Source of the DNA: Neodiprion pinetum
Taxonomy: Eukaryota > Arthropoda > Insecta > Hymenoptera > Diprionidae
DNA length: 64,000 nucleotides
Reading direction: 5' to 3'
Assembly (NCBI RefSeq): GCF_021155775.2
Contig: NC_060235.2
Coordinates: 25,677,598-25,741,597 of the forward strand
Under the pieces are notes generated by a model. It saw only the letters and a program-made list of their open reading frames with translations. It had not been told where the DNA came from and ran no database searches. The position numbers and the translations under genes were made by a program. Shown in pieces: positions 24,399-38,837 of this stretch (positions within the stretch are counted from its first letter, which is position 1; every line of letters begins with the position of its first letter).

Positions 24399-26747
24399 AT
24401 GACGTGTCGATACTTTACTGTCTTCCCCTTTATTGCTCTGGTGATCTGCGGACGCCTGCTCGATGCCAAATCCCATCCAAAAATACGTAAGTTTTATGTT
24501 TTCTGCAACACTTTTGATGCTATTAACGATACATTCGTATGGATATAAAACGTGTGTTTTATCGATTTAATACATGTGAGAGGTTTAAGAAATCTTACGG
24601 ATAGAATGTATAATTTGTAGGTAAGATTTCTAAACTATTTCCGAACTGTGTCGAATGTGGTATACGGTAATGTATAACGTGTTCCATAAATATTTCAAGT
24701 TTGGTGATTTATCTTCATAACTTCCGACATATTTCACGAGTAGGCTTATGTGAATTGCAATGTTCGATGTAAAAGTTGTTACAAGCAATGCATTTTTAAC
24801 GTGGCGTTTTCGTTACTTCGTTAATCAGGAATCTGAAAATACGTCTGGATTATACATCGGAATAAAAACTGCAGTGTAATGCTTGAATGATATCTCCAGC
24901 TGGTCGTTACATAGCGTACCTATAGTTGACGTAACATTTTTTAAATACCGCGCCTAGATGACCATTTCAAATTAATATATCAATAATATTATGATAGATT
25001 CATAAAAATTGGCACAATATGACAAAAACATGATAAAATATGTTAACAATATGGATAACCTATTGGCTATTGTTGCCTGAAATGCAACAATAATCTGGAA
25101 AAAATACAAAATTTGGCACAATCTCGATACGTAATTGAAATGTTGAATATACCATTCAGAAACGATAATTTTCTCTTACCAAATAATTCAGATCGTGTTA
25201 CACTCTTGTACAATTATTTTTAAATATTATGAATATTGTTCAACAGTCAAGTCTCTACGACATTCGTGAAGATCGAAATAATTTTGCAACTCGTCCCAGA
25301 GTGAGATAAAAACTCTAAGCGAGATTCTGAAACTGATATCAATGAATTTCATTTCTGAACCACCTACAAGCCTCTTATTATCTCGAGTGTATTCTACACC
25401 ACGAAATAATTTGTAAATTCTAGCTGATTTCCTCAAGATCTGTCACAGGAGTGACCCCAATCTTAACGAATGCATACGGACCAGTGTCGAGGCCCTAAGG
25501 CCCCACCTCAGGGAAGGTATTCCGCTCCTGAATATTCCTGCTTGCGAGCCTCTGCACGTCCCCCAGGTCGAGATCAGCCAGGGCAGTGGACCCGTCGCGG
25601 TAAGATCTACGTACACTGATATACAGGTCAGCGGTGCCACCGACTTTCTGCTCAAGGCCGTCAAGTGAGTGTTTGTAAATTACAATTAATTTTTTTTTTT
25701 TTTTTACTTTTCATCATCCAAGTCGACGTATGAAAAGCGTTGTTTTCGGCCGACTGTGACTTTTTTCTTATTTCAACGAATCTTTACGTTTTCAGTCCTC
25801 TCGTATCTGAAGTACAGATTTTTCGAAAGATGTTCGCCTCTGTGTCCCGATAAATTCTCCCGATGATCTCGGACACGGCTACATGAATGAATCTGAAATT
25901 TACAATGCTTTATATTCGATTATGTTGCGTAATTTCATTTTTTGGCAAACTTCCAAACTGCTCGATGAAAGGATCTGAAATTTGCATTACCTTACATTTA
26001 AACGATGGGCATGAAAAATTGCTCGAGCTATAATTTGGTAATGTTGCAACAATAAGTTGATGTTGAAGCTTCGATTAATTGGCAAAATATAGTCAACTGA
26101 AAAAACAGATTAAATGTTGGAACGACTAGATAATGACAACTATATTAGCACTTAGTGACCGTTTGTACCACATTTTCTGGTCATTCCAGCAATAATTGAA
26201 GCATTATCGTAAAGGTGTTCGTTTTACTAGAATTTTTCAGTGACAACAACATAAGAAATTTCTCTCACTGGTAGCTAAAAAAATATATTAACGTGTTCAC
26301 AGAGTTGATCTCGAGAAGGAACGTACAAAGCTGAAAATTTTCCTGCCGCGATTGGAGATGGTCGCGAATTACACGATGGACGGGAGGATTTTGATGTTGC
26401 CAATAACCGGGGAAGGCAAAGGATACGGGAACTACACGGACATAAATGCGATCGTCACAACCCAGGGAGAGGATTACGCGAACTCAAAGGACGGCAATAA
26501 AACCTACTTCCGGGTTACCGATTTCTTCGTCGATTTCAATGTCGGCCACGCCACTATTCATCTTGACAACCTCTTTAACGGCGACGAAACACTCGCTGAC
26601 GCGATGAACGTGTTTTTGAATGACAACTGGAAGACCGTTGCCGCCGAAATGAAGCCGGCATTGGAAGACGCCGTAGCTGAACTCTTCATGGATTTTGCCA
26701 ATAGAATTTATGCCAAGTTTCCGAAGGATGTTCTGTTTCCTAAATGA
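24399..26747 (+). CDS. takeout/JHBP-family secreted protein, gene D (3 exons, 257 aa)
   Basis: Predicted secreted ligand carrier of the takeout/JHBP family. Exons are 24399-24486, 25424-25664 and 26303-26747, with phases 1 and 2. The signal peptide is within residues 1-24 (FTVFPFIALVICG). The Cys pair is C36 and C46 in ICHRSDPNLNEC. The block LRPHLREGIPLLNIPACEPL (54-73) follows, and then the strand ANYTMDGRILMLPITGEGKG (131-150). The C-terminal half is FRVTDFFVDFNVGHATIHLDNLF-like, and the closing helix MKPALEDAVAELF precedes FPKDVLFPK. Only three exons are used: the GNF intron and the last intron of A-C are absent, and the phase-2 intron after residue 109 is not seen in the other four genes. 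A poly(A) signal lies at 27012. It is divergent from gene C. Confidence 0.9.
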
Positions 26748-27011
26748 TTGCAGGACGATTTTCATTCTAGTTGTTACAAATCTTCATCTGTATTGGTATT
26801 TTATATTATACGTTATTCGAGTAAAGTACACATCAAATTCGATCAATTATAAATTAATTTCAGAATTAATTTAGGCATGCGTGTATTTGATGAACGTAGG
26901 AATGTTTATTGGTTTTTAAAATGTATAGAACCTTTCACAATAAGAGGACAAATTTATAAATGATGGATGAAGCAAGAATTGGCAACCAGTTGAGTATAAG
27001 CTTGATGTATA

Positions 27012-27017
27012 AATAAA
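27012..27017 (+). terminator. poly(A) signal AATAAA of gene D
   Basis: A perfect AATAAA lies 265 bases after the gene D stop codon, in AT-rich sequence, with no earlier perfect hexamer noticed. Confidence 0.45.
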
Positions 27018-30000
27018 ATTCACTGTAGTTTTGATTATTTTTTTGGCTTTTCTTTGGAAACTTGTCAATTCAACCTGAGGCAAGGTATTTCTGATTGTGA
27101 AAACGAAAAATCACTGAGACCGTAGAAATAAGAACGAATTTAAGGGGGATAGTACAGCTTGATTTTTAATAATCCAGAAAACTTCAATGTCACCATCCGT
27201 TTATTTTTATTCAACATACTCTGGGTCTTGGAGATTTGTTAAAATTCATGGCTAACTTCGATGGTTTGAGTTTCATAGTCTGTAATTTACGTAACAATTC
27301 CATGATCAATACCAGCAAGTCATTGGTGATTTCGTAAGTCATTGTTCAGGTGAAATCAATCACTTGTCGCAAAGATTTTGGAATACTGTTGGTTCGATTA
27401 AACTTTTTCCGGAATGACTTTGTTCAAAAGACATGCCCCGATCGTTTCAACTTGAGATATAAGAAGAAAATGTATCACCAAATGTTATTACCAAATCAAC
27501 CACAAAAATCTGTTATTTTTAGTTTTTTGAAGTTGTTTTCCAAAATAAATTAGGAGAAAATGTTTGCTCATTAAAGTGAGAATGGCGAGTCTTCTAAACA
27601 AAACGATTCCCAAGAAATTTCATTCAGACTAACGGTGCTCCAAAATCCTTATAACAAGTGACCGATTTCGCTTTAGAATTATTTTGCGTATCTATCAATT
27701 CCTGGCTGTTATTTGTCATTGGAATTCTACGTATTTCACAAGCAATAAAGCTAAGACATCAGCTACGAATTTATACAAATCTCCAAGGCAACATGAACAT
27801 TAGAAAACAAATTAGAATCCGACGACTTTTCACGTTCTAGGATTGTTCATAATTAAACTGTACCAGGCCCTGAATGATACATTCCCAGTCGTACAGGCAG
27901 CTGGAAAATAATCTGGCATCTTGTCGGCAGCACTAAAAATGCGAAACAGTTGGTAACAATCCCCCATAAATTGCGAATATTGCGTAACGCGCGCGGTAGT
28001 TACGGTATCGACTTACCGAGTGTCCATTGAACCGAGAGCGGCGCTTTAAGTGTGCCTTGCTGAAAGAGAAGGGAGCCATAAGTGTGCTTTCGAAAAAAAT
28101 TTGCTTTATTCATTATTGCGTGATTTTATGAATGCAACGTGACTCACTCAGCTCAATTGTGTTAATTGTACAATCGAATTCGCGTTGAAGGCGCCTGATG
28201 CTATGTGATCCAGACTACCGCCGCGTTTGAAGAGTAATCGATACTTCAGGCGTTGCGAGTAAAGTTCCCGGGACGTGAAAAGAGGTCTAAAAATTTACAT
28301 GCCTTGCGCAGTTCGGCATATTATTACAAGTTGCGAGAGCGATTCCTACTGCAAGTTCGAGAAATATACGGTTGGTCATGGATTGATGTAATTGCCTTGG
28401 AATCCGACACACTTCTGTTTCTCATGGTCTCTGATTTATTTGCAACTCCATAGAAGATCTTAATGTTTTTCTAATTTAAACGACAAAAGTCAATATTTTC
28501 GGAAGAAGTGAAATTTAGAGCTATTATGAAGAATATCTTTGAAATAATGACAGAACCACGGCCAAACGGATCAATTTTGGAAACTAAAAAAATTACACAA
28601 GGTATGATGGAATGCATATTATTGACACATCCTAAGGTTGTAAAATAAATCAGTCACTTATAAGGCTCAAAAGTGTGCCTGATTTAAAAAGAACAACCCA
28701 TAAGTGTCCTATTATGGCCTTGTTCTTGATAACTTGTTGGTCGGCAGTAGAAAACACAAGGTAGTTCACTACTTTTGATGTTGTTCTAAATATAATAATA
28801 ATTCTAATGTCAACAACTTTTGCATCATTGATTACAAAAAAATGGTGTAAGAACTAGTCCCGAGTTACCGAATGGGGGCAGAACCTATTCGACAGGAATG
28901 CTGTGTATTTGGACTCACGCTATTTTAGAACCGATGTTAAATTAATTTTAGTTGAAAAATTTCAAAGTTTCTTTGGCAGTCATAAGTTCTTACGAACAAC
29001 TCATGTTAATTAATATCAGTAATATCAATTAGTATCAAAATTTCCTGTCTTCAATCAACGTAGACTTCTTTCTTTAAGATCTAAACACCCTAATAACTGC
29101 TGAAGTTAATATTACATAGACTGTATGATATTGAATCATTATGATAAAAATGGCGATTGATTTATCGACTAAAATATGAATGTAACAAGTTTCTTCATCT
29201 TTACACGAAGCTCTATCTTCTTGGAATGCTTCTTCTTCTCTCGAATTGTTCTTTAAATTGATTCTGTATGCAAATTTTTTCCACAATTTTGTCTGCATCC
29301 GTTTATTGAAATTATATTTCCTGTGCTCGTGTAAAAAGGACCTAATTTTACGCGATTGTCATTGACATTACGTGCGTGAATAAATTGATCCAAATAACTT
29401 GTAACAAACGTAAGGACTTATTGATTATCAGAGGAGAAAGCGTTTGCGTTATATTTTTCCAACAATTGACTGTTCAAAGGAAACCTAATACATTCATTAT
29501 TTTTTTTACTATTTTTCCGTCTCAAGACGTTTCCGCGACTGAATAATATTTTACATTTTCTGAAGTTTTAAAAAAAAAAACAATTGCAGTTGATCAGTAA
29601 CTAGCTAGAGAATGACGTCATTAGTATGCGAAAAATAGTGTAATTTTTGAATTAGTCGTTGCCTAAAGTGAAACAGTAAATACAGCGTAAGGTTTTATGA
29701 ATTTGCGCTAAAGCTTGTATTCCATTGATCGAAAAGTGAAACTTCAACTACGTATGGATTTTTGGTGCAGAACCGACAGTTGAGGTCGCATCTGAATAGT
29801 GATGAAACAAAAGAGTAAAGACGAACTCGCGATTACGCAAAATGACTCAACTCGGCACATCTGACACAACAGCTTTGCACGCTTGTTGAGTAAGAGCCGC
29901 AGCGATCAAGAAGGTTTTTCCAATCATTGTGAAAATGATAATAAATCCAGTTCTGGCTGGCGGATTTCAGAAAAAAAAAACATAATGAACATTTTCGCCA

Positions 30001-30363
30001 CCGTTGGGGTTAATAAATAATTGAACCGAAAAAGAAAAATTTTCCTCCGTAGAATAATTTCGATGAATATTGTCAAAGTAAATTTCCCCTGAACTGTGCG
30101 GAGAATTAATAGTATATTATAGTACAATCAAGGTATAATACTAATAATAATGCCTTCTGATATTCTGGGTAATATATTTTGAATGTCAGGAAGAGAAGTA
30201 GTAAAAGTTCGTGATTGCAGCCGCGGTCATTAATGTCATCGTTTTAATATGCATAAAAGATATGTTATTTCTGTACTTGAACTACAGCAGCAGGGATATT
30301 TTTGTTGCCTGAAACATTACGTGCATAGTAAATACGTTGAGTATAAGCACGTTATTTAAATGG

Positions 30364-30370
<7 letters not shown>

Positions 30371-30403
<33 letters not shown>
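30371..30403. repeat. (AAT)11 microsatellite
   Basis: A perfect AAT trinucleotide array of eleven units in the D-E intergenic region. Confidence 0.9.
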
Positions 30404-30406
<3 letters not shown>

Positions 30407-33346
30407 GCGGATTTTGTTTTGTAGAATTTTTGTTTGGCACGCGGCGGAAAAAGAATTGTTTTATCTATGAAATACAAAAACAAATGACCAAAAAGTTATA
30501 ATCCTAGAGTGAATCCGGTCAGTATGCAGTAATAGAAGGAATAAAAATACATTTTGAAGCGTCTTGCCTCATATAAATATCGTAGTTGCGGAAAAAACTG
30601 CCGACTGTTATAACAGAAAAAAAAGTGTTAATGACATGAAAAATCACGATTTTTTTCCCGTGATATAAAATTATTTTTACACAATTACTACAGTGATATA
30701 TTCCGCGCTTATAAAATATAATGAACAATTTAGCTGGCAACGTAAAACTGTTCGTCACGTATTGCGGCGAATAAAAAATTCTCATTGTTCTCACGCACTG
30801 ACACTTTTTTGCTTGGCCATTATGCGAAAGCTTTTTTCCGCGTGTACAGTAAACCAAGGTCTGTATTACGTCAATCAGCAAATTGACGACTGGCCTGTAA
30901 CGTGATTTCAGTAGGTACCTGCTTTAAATTCATTTGTTGATTCCACGATGCAATATTTCGGGACAATAATTTACTCAACCCATAAAATTCTCTTGAAGGT
31001 CCCGGTACCTAAATACTTTCGACAATTTTGTAGTAAATATTTAAAAAAAAAAAATAAATAAAATTTGTATGCCTCGTAAACTATGGTTATCTTTAATTTT
31101 ATTCTCGTCATTGTATATGTTTGCCAAGTTTGTAAAAGAAATGTTTTTTTTTAACGTATGATTTTTGTACAACCTTCTTACAATATGTATGGAAGAATTT
31201 TCGCATAGAAAAACGTGAAAATCGTGAAGATTTGAATTATATCCATGTACGAGCTAATGGAAAATTGACAGTGTCTCGTTAATGGAACATTAAAAAATTT
31301 GAAAAGGAAAGAGTTGTTTGGTAACGAAAAAGATCATTTCCTGCTGCGGAAATCGCGGATTAATCGTGATTACCAGTATTTATTCAATTATTATCCTCGG
31401 AAAACTCTGCATAAAACTATAAACGTATTTTTCTGGAAACTATTTTCTTTCAGCTAGTCCTGGTGATATCTTGAAATCTTACGAATCAGTTGAATTCAAC
31501 CAGAGCTCATTTGATTCGAATATAAATTCTCTACGACTTGAACTAGAATTAGTACGATCAACAAAAAGTTTCTACGTTTTTATAACACACGAAAGTTTGA
31601 AATACTTGTGCAAGATCGAACATGCAGTCGTCTTTTCAAGTCGTAATTTTTTTACGTTGTTTCATCCAAATTATTCTCATTCTAGGTATAGCAACAACAA
31701 ACCTGATTATAAAGAACTTTCGCCTTCTCATTTCTGACCATCAGGAAGGACTCAATCATCTAGATCATCATTAGAGGAACATTTAATCAAGTCCGGATTA
31801 GGTAGCAGCAACTCGTCAATTTTCTTTCTTTTTGTCATGTTTCGAAAATACTTTGTTGAAGATTAAATAAATATACGAAGGAAAAATTCAGAATGTAATT
31901 ACGTTTCCCAAGAAAAAGAAAGTCATTTCTACAAAAAAAAAAAGCGAAATAGAATGTAGATACGTAAAATGAATTAGATTTGGGCAGGTTCAGCAATTAT
32001 CTGTAAATGATTCAACGTAAAATTTTTGATTATTTAGCGATTTATGCAAGTATCCTGAAAATTTTTGACCCCTAGCTTTTACGGCTTTCTTTAATTGAAC
32101 AGATTGATTTTCACATTATAATTTTCATTCATATCCTTATCACGAGAAAGTATAATTCAAAATGTTCTTGATGTAGAAACGTCTGATCTTTACGACCATG
32201 AAATCGGTTTCAGGTGAAACTCTCGGGATCAGTAAGAAAAAACACACTTGTACGATGCTCCCCAACTTTCATCCGATTTTTGCATCTCAATACGTACTGC
32301 AAGACGTGAAATTGCAAAAAAATCGAAATCGTTTACAGATAACTTATTTCACTTACTTATTTGCATCGCTCCTTTTGGCAAGGCAATCACTTCGATCCGC
32401 AGCGTGGTCGAGTACCTGTATGTTAGGTACTCGCATAACTGTGCAGGTACAGTAGTCGGATGATTTCTGCCTCACAGTCCGAGTAGTTTAACCGTCAGTA
32501 AAGTGGACGAGGATTCGCGACACGTACGGTGTTTGGGCAACAGCGGTCTCTTCCACTCCGAGTATCATGTTGACCCGGGTCATTGCCGCTCGAATAATTA
32601 AAACGGTGCCTTTCGTAAAGAGGCAGGGATCGACAAGCGGAGCGTTTTGCAACGCGACTGCTGTAACAAAACCGCGACGTGAGGATTCCGCGCATCCTGC
32701 ACGTGCCGTAAGAAAATAAACGAGTCGATAATTAGACGTTGCATGCGATCGGTAATCACGCGGGGATTCGGTGAGCAAGTCCTTACTAATCCAGACTAAA
32801 GTAAATCGACAACTGCGGTTGATTCGGTGAAAGTGACGTAAAGGAAATCGGAAATTTTTTTTACGCCGTGGTGTAGGAACGAGTAACATTGCTAAATTAG
32901 TCCTGCAATATCTTTCGCGTATGATTGTCGGAACTGTGTAGGGTCGCGGAAAGAAAGAGACGGTTCGTTACTTGACGCCGAGTAGCACAGAGAGGGAAGG
33001 GGTGATCCCATATAAGACAGACATTTGTCCGGTCTCGACTTTAGTGTCGCGACACAACGCTGCTGATTTTTGTTAGATTTATCGCAGTTGCAAAGAGGCG
33101 ACTCGAGCAACAATACGGTAATAAATATCCGCTCCCATTGCAAAAGGAAATCGCGATTTGTGCGCAATGAGCCGAAAAGAACGGTGCGAGATGTCGATAA
33201 AGTGAGCGAAACTTCAACAACGCGATAAAGAATTAAAAGAATGCTGTGAAATCACCAAAGAAGATAAAATCAAATAATAACGATAAAGAAAGGATAAAAG
33301 CGAAGTGTTGGAAATATTTTGAAAAATCGTTTCATCGATCAGAAAA

Positions 33347-36300
33347 ATGACCCGTACAACGTTCGTTCTCGTTTTTGGATTCCTGGCCGCGGCTTCTGCC
33401 AGAGACGCGGATGTATCGGCGCCGTTGAAGGAACCGGAATTTCTCACCCGTAAGACACGTTTATCGAATTTATCGCGACTGTGTCGTGAACCGATGGCGG
33501 AAATTTGTTTCTGGCATTTGAACCAGCCCTAAAATGCTGGAAGGCTTACAGATATTTCGGAAAGTGTAATATACACTTGGATAACGTAGAGACGGCGACA
33601 GACGGCAGTTGCGGCATCTAAGACAGCGATAGTATGTCGCAACGTGCTGTGCGTTGTGTGAAGCCGAAGGTTATATCAGAGATTACACAACGGAGAGGTA
33701 GTTCGGGGAGAAAGTTACGTACGTCTCGAGTTGCTCCTCGCAGCGAGACTTCTTTTCTGAACGAGGTGCGGGCTTAGATCTGATCCGGCAAGTGAAAGCG
33801 GAATCGGCCGCGTTCCTGCCGGTGCCAACCGGCCTAGGTCGTCCGGTTTCTTTCGAATCGGGATCAATTCCAGCCTCCCTTTGGATCCGAACCGGGTCGG
33901 GGTACCTAAAAATGGAACCCGCCTTGTTATCGGCAATTATGGCCGAGACGTAAGGGAGATAAAGAGAGGGGGGGAGAGAGTCGTTGCGTAAGCCGAGACA
34001 CGGTTGTGTCATTTCTCAGGAACAAACATCACTCATCGTATTATGATTTTGGCGATTTACCGTACACGCGGTTTTAACCTCGGGCGACAAGTTCGCCTCG
34101 CCAAGTCGGTTATCTAAGCTTTGAACTTTTGCTTTCCCGTCGCGTCGGTGACTCCGAGTGTGGGAGAAGGATACACGCGGCATCGCACTTGCGGTCGGAG
34201 ATTTATTTCCAGGGGGGAAATACGACCATTCTCGCAATTATTATTTATTTTTATAAGAGTTTGAATCTCGCTCGTAGTATTTTTTGATGGTGCAAATACA
34301 GGTTGAACGTTCAAGTGTAGGTTTTAAAAATTTAATCGTCATTATATCAGGGAGAATATCATATCAAATGTAGTAAAAAGCTACGGCACTTCGTACGTCG
34401 TGATCGAAATTTGTGACTTATCAGACTTTTTGGAATATCAGGAAGAATTTTTTGAATACTTATCCATGCCGGTCAGCAGGTGTTTTTATGAAATTTGGAG
34501 TCATGTTGAGAACATACTTAACTTAGGGTAATGACATCTGGTAGCCACATTTTTTTTTTCTGGGTTTAACGACACCGCGCAGAAACTTGACATTCAAATC
34601 TTTTGACACTTTGACTGCGTTAAAATGTGCTAATTCCTTGAACAATCTATCGTTTTACTCTAGCGCTGAAGCAGCTTGTAATTACTTTTTTTTCACTTTC
34701 AGCCGAATACATCTTGCCATGCTCGAGACTGGATCCTGCGATTGATATCTGCATTCAGAAGTCCTTAAACCACCTGAGACCCTATTTGATCAGAGGTGAG
34801 TTGTTGTGAAATTTTTTTTTTAATACGAAATCCTAACTATCCTTTCAAGTATCGCAGTTGGTGCAATAACTATACACTCACGATCAGTTTTACGTAGATT
34901 ATTATTATTATTGTATTATACCACAGGGCAGAAGTATAATTTTGTAATTTTGAAAACAATTTTTAGAAAGTTTTAGCTTACAACATTATCCTCGAAGGCA
35001 ATCTATGGTGTTTTTCCAGAAATATGTTGGATTCTTCGTACAAACAATTGAGGAAAAGATGTCGAACTGTGATTACCCAAACGATAAAGATCTTTGTGTG
35101 GAATTTGAAAAAATATTTACCTAAAATCAGAGTTGAGAAAGTTGTAGTTTGTTTAGCAAAGATCGTCTCAATATTCATTGTAAATAACGGAATAAACTCT
35201 CAACAACTTGTGAAGTTACTTGCTGACGATGAACCTAAATTCGCAAGCCAACTGTTACAAGACGAAGAAACGTGTGATATTTGACTAATTATTTTTCTTT
35301 ATTGTTAGTTTGAAATCCGACTATGATAATTTGAAAAATGTATTAATTGCACTTCAACAAAAGTTACAAATGTTTTTTTTTTTCATCAACAAGAATTACC
35401 TTAAATTCAATATTGCAAAGAAAAATCTTTGTAACTTTTATAAACAAATTTCTAGAATGAGCTAACGTTATTCTTCTCTTGTCACAGTACATGACCCGAA
35501 TAAAATCATGACTCGTTCAGAATTGTCATTGAAAAATGTAAGCGTAAAAAGCATTGCGCTTGTTCCGCGGAAGAATTTCTTTATCGGCCTCTAAAAATCA
35601 TTATATAACTAATTTTTAATTAACATGGTTATTTTTGGCAACATATTTTTGTATCACGACTCAGAGAGTTCTCTTCCGTGCCATTGAAAACTCTTTCTAA
35701 TTCTTAATGGGAATTTTTTTCTATTTTTGCAATCAATCGAGTTACGTTTATAACTCGTTACGAGCAATTAATTTCATGTGAAAGATTCCAGAAAGAATGT
35801 TGCATAAGCTTTTCCTTTTCTTTCTAAGAAATGAAACTCTCCCGCGGTTACTGCAGTCTTCCTTCCTTCAGTGTCGCGCTCAATTGCTCTAGTACAAAGT
35901 ACACGGCAATGTATAATTCAGATGTAAGGAAAGTTGAGTATAACGAGCACTGGACAATAAAACTTTCCACAATCCAGGGTATTAGTTGAATTATTATACG
36001 CACAATACGCGGGTAGATTCACCCGGAATATCATTACCTACATGCACACACGATTGTGCAACATTTTCCTAATGTGGTTACTTATATATACCGAAGTAAG
36101 TGCCTGCCAGCTATGCAAACGACAGACGTTACAAATAGCGAACCCTCTGATTGCGTAATACGATCTAAACAACGCGCAATGCCTGGAACTCTGTACACAA
36201 ATTGAAACAAACCGAATTAGGTTCCGAATTTGATAGGACTTTCTAAACCGCGTGGCTGTTTCGCGAGGCCATTGCTGTCAGAATTGTCTAACGCTCATAA

Positions 36301-38028
36301 TCATGCTGAGGTTGACAAAATAAATGTTGGATAAGAATTCACCTTCCAAAGTTGACGTAATAAAAGTTTTTTTCAAACAAAAATGCAGTGAGTCAGAAAA
36401 TTTAATCACAGCATTTGAATAATATTCTAACGTACCCTGACATTTGTATCTACAGGACTCCCTGAGCTGGAACTTCCTCCCATTGAACCACTGACCATTC
36501 CTGAATTGGGTATGCAGAATGGTCAAGGAGCAGTCAGAGTAAGCGCTCTCTTCAAGAACATCAACGCCATTGGTCCTGGTAATTTTACAGTCAGCAAGGC
36601 ACGTGCAGACATTCCGAACCTCAGGATTGACTTCCACATTACCATTCCGAAGATCGAACTACGAGGACGCTACGAAGTTGCCGGAAATGTTCTACTCTTC
36701 CCCATTCAGAGTCAAGGCGACTTCTGGGCAGTGTTCAGTAAGCGATTTTGTCAATACAATTCGTTCCCTGCTAATAATAAAATTATACTATGCTCACGAG
36801 TCGCTGGATATTGTGCAGTTCATTCGTCGTTCAAAATGATCCGAGTCGCTTGTATACATATTTTGTATTCATTCTCCGATGCTCTTACGATAATGAAAGT
36901 TACTGCATGACGTCAATCCTGAGAAAAAAAAAATGGCGGTTCATCTTAAGCTACTTACAATTCCCTTAAACTGAAACGAATTATACAATTTTAGTACGGA
37001 TTGAAACTATTGATTTTATTTGATAATAAGTCCATTTCCTTCGAGAATCTTGAATTGTTAGAATTGATTGACTTGTTTTTGTTTATTGAAATTGTGGTAT
37101 TTACCGGTTGAAAATTTACATTTTGTTTTTTACCATAAGCGATACGTGTAACTAGAAAATCTCGTGTGCGGTTACTATTCTTTTTGGTTACCGGTGACTC
37201 GTACTATATTTCCTCGCAACCGTTGCATTAATTTGATGTAGGTGGAACAATATAGTGATTTTCCATTCTTAATTGATTTAAAAAATGTAGATAACTAAAA
37301 AATCTAATTTAACGTTGCAATAACCAGAAAATGCAGTATCGACAACTGTAATCGAACTAAATGATTACTTAATTTTCTCGTAATTCCAAAAATATTCAAA
37401 CCGTTATTGTAACGATATCAGTTTTTCAAGAATTGTCTAGTTACTATAACAAATGAAATTTTTCTCAGCGTGACAAATTAAATTTAACCTTCATCTTCAA
37501 TCATTCCCAAAGCTCGGTGTAAATACATCTGCGAAGTACTTTTCAAGTCTTCGAAGTGTTCAAGTCTGATGAACGTAGTTTTCGTAAGTTACCGACTATT
37601 CGAAAACGTCACTAGCGTTTACACAATTCCTCTTAGCAGCTCGGATTTTCATTCTATCTTGCAATTAATACACGTTAGATGTAGATTGTTCACGGAACGA
37701 GTTAACCAGCAGCATTATTTCAGGCGAAGTGGCTGCCATTGCTCAAGTCCAGGGGATCGAGGAGATTCGCGAAGGTGTTCGATACATGAGGATATCTCAC
37801 CTCGTGATAGACTTCAGTCTTGGAAGAGCGAGGTTCCGCATCGTCGACGAATTGAATGGAAACAACGTGATTGGTCAGGCCATGAATCAGTTCCTGAACG
37901 AGAACGCAAAGGAAATCATTGAAGAAATGCGGCCAGCAGCAAGTACAAGCATCGCTACTCACTTCCGAGGTTTTCTCAACAAGGCATTCACCAAAATCCC
38001 GATGAAAGTCTGGCTCCACGATACGTAG
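33347..38028 (+). CDS. takeout/JHBP-family secreted protein, gene E (4 exons, 260 aa)
   Basis: Predicted secreted ligand carrier of the takeout/JHBP family. Exons are 33347-33449, 34703-34795, 36456-36737 and 37724-38028, with phases all 1. The signal peptide is residues 1-18 (TFVLVFGFLAAASA). The Cys pair is C41 and C51 in LPCSRLDPAIDIC. The block LRPYLIRGLPELELPPIEPL (59-78) is typical. The strand is RGRYEVAGNVLLFPIQSQGD (135-154). A C-terminal half with YMRISHLVIDFSLGRARFRI follows, and the closing helix is EEMRPAASTSIATHFRGFLN. The phase-1 intron splitting the RGLPE block (residue 66) is unique in this cluster. The intron after residue 159 matches the GNF intron of A-C, and the final intron of A-C is absent. 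The start has a good AAAA-ATG context. Candidate poly(A) signal at 38832. Confidence 0.9.
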
Positions 38029-38831
38029 ATGTTTTCGGATGACGACGAACTTTGCAAGGATGGAGAGCAGACTTGCGCTTAGGCTTTTAGTGTTAATGTA
38101 AATTCCATTCCATGATCTACGCTGAAGTTGAAGTTCTTCAAATCCAATTACATGCCCAAAGTTTATTAGGGTCTAGGACAAGGGACCGGGCTAACCGTTC
38201 TCGAAGTAGCTGTCGAGGGTGAAAGGTGGCGATAATTTTTTTAAATCATTTACATTTTATCTACGTGCAGTATTCTAGTTGTGTCTAATGATTGAATTTA
38301 GTCTGATCACATTGTATTCATTAGGATAGGTATAGTAAAGTCGTTTCGAGATTACATGGATTAGATTATATGCATAACCACTTTTTGTAACGAGATGATA
38401 TATACTGATCAGCTTTACTGCGAATTAGAAGAAAAAAATCGCGGTGAACTGGCCTGCGTGTAAAAAAAAATTAATACGCGCAATTAAAAGAAGATGGGAA
38501 AAATGCGTTGACGATTAGATAATCAAATTTCGTTGTTACTGATGCTAATCGAATGAATCAATTTGACGAAACGGAGGTCTTTTTGACAATGACGAAAACG
38601 AAAAATCAGGGACTTGGAGTTATATTGAAAAGGTACATTCGCCAAAATCCTTTCATCGTATGCGATTATTAATATCTGGCCACCTCTATGTCTTCTTAAT
38701 ATATGTTACCCATATAGTTTAACTGGCTATTTGTATACCAAGTATGAGTATTGTACATTATAGATATGGCCACAGATGTAAGTAGATCTTTCAGATATAT
38801 GTCATGCACACACTTAGTGATAGAAATTTGA

Positions 38832-38837
38832 AATAAA
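38832..38837 (+). terminator. candidate poly(A) signal of gene E
   Basis: AATAAA within an AATAAATAAA stretch lies about 800 bases after the gene E stop. Such a 3' UTR would be long for this family, and an earlier non-canonical signal is possible. Confidence 0.35.

Larger units (their letters stand above)
26748..33346. other. intergenic region between genes D and E
   Basis: 6.6 kb with no supported gene. It begins with the 3' UTR of gene D. It contains an (AAT)n microsatellite at 30371-30403 and AT-rich unique-looking sequence. Its right part (32460-33300) is more GC-rich and probably holds the upstream control region of gene E. A TATAAG near 33012 is a weak core-promoter candidate about 335 bases before the ATG. 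Confidence 0.5.
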
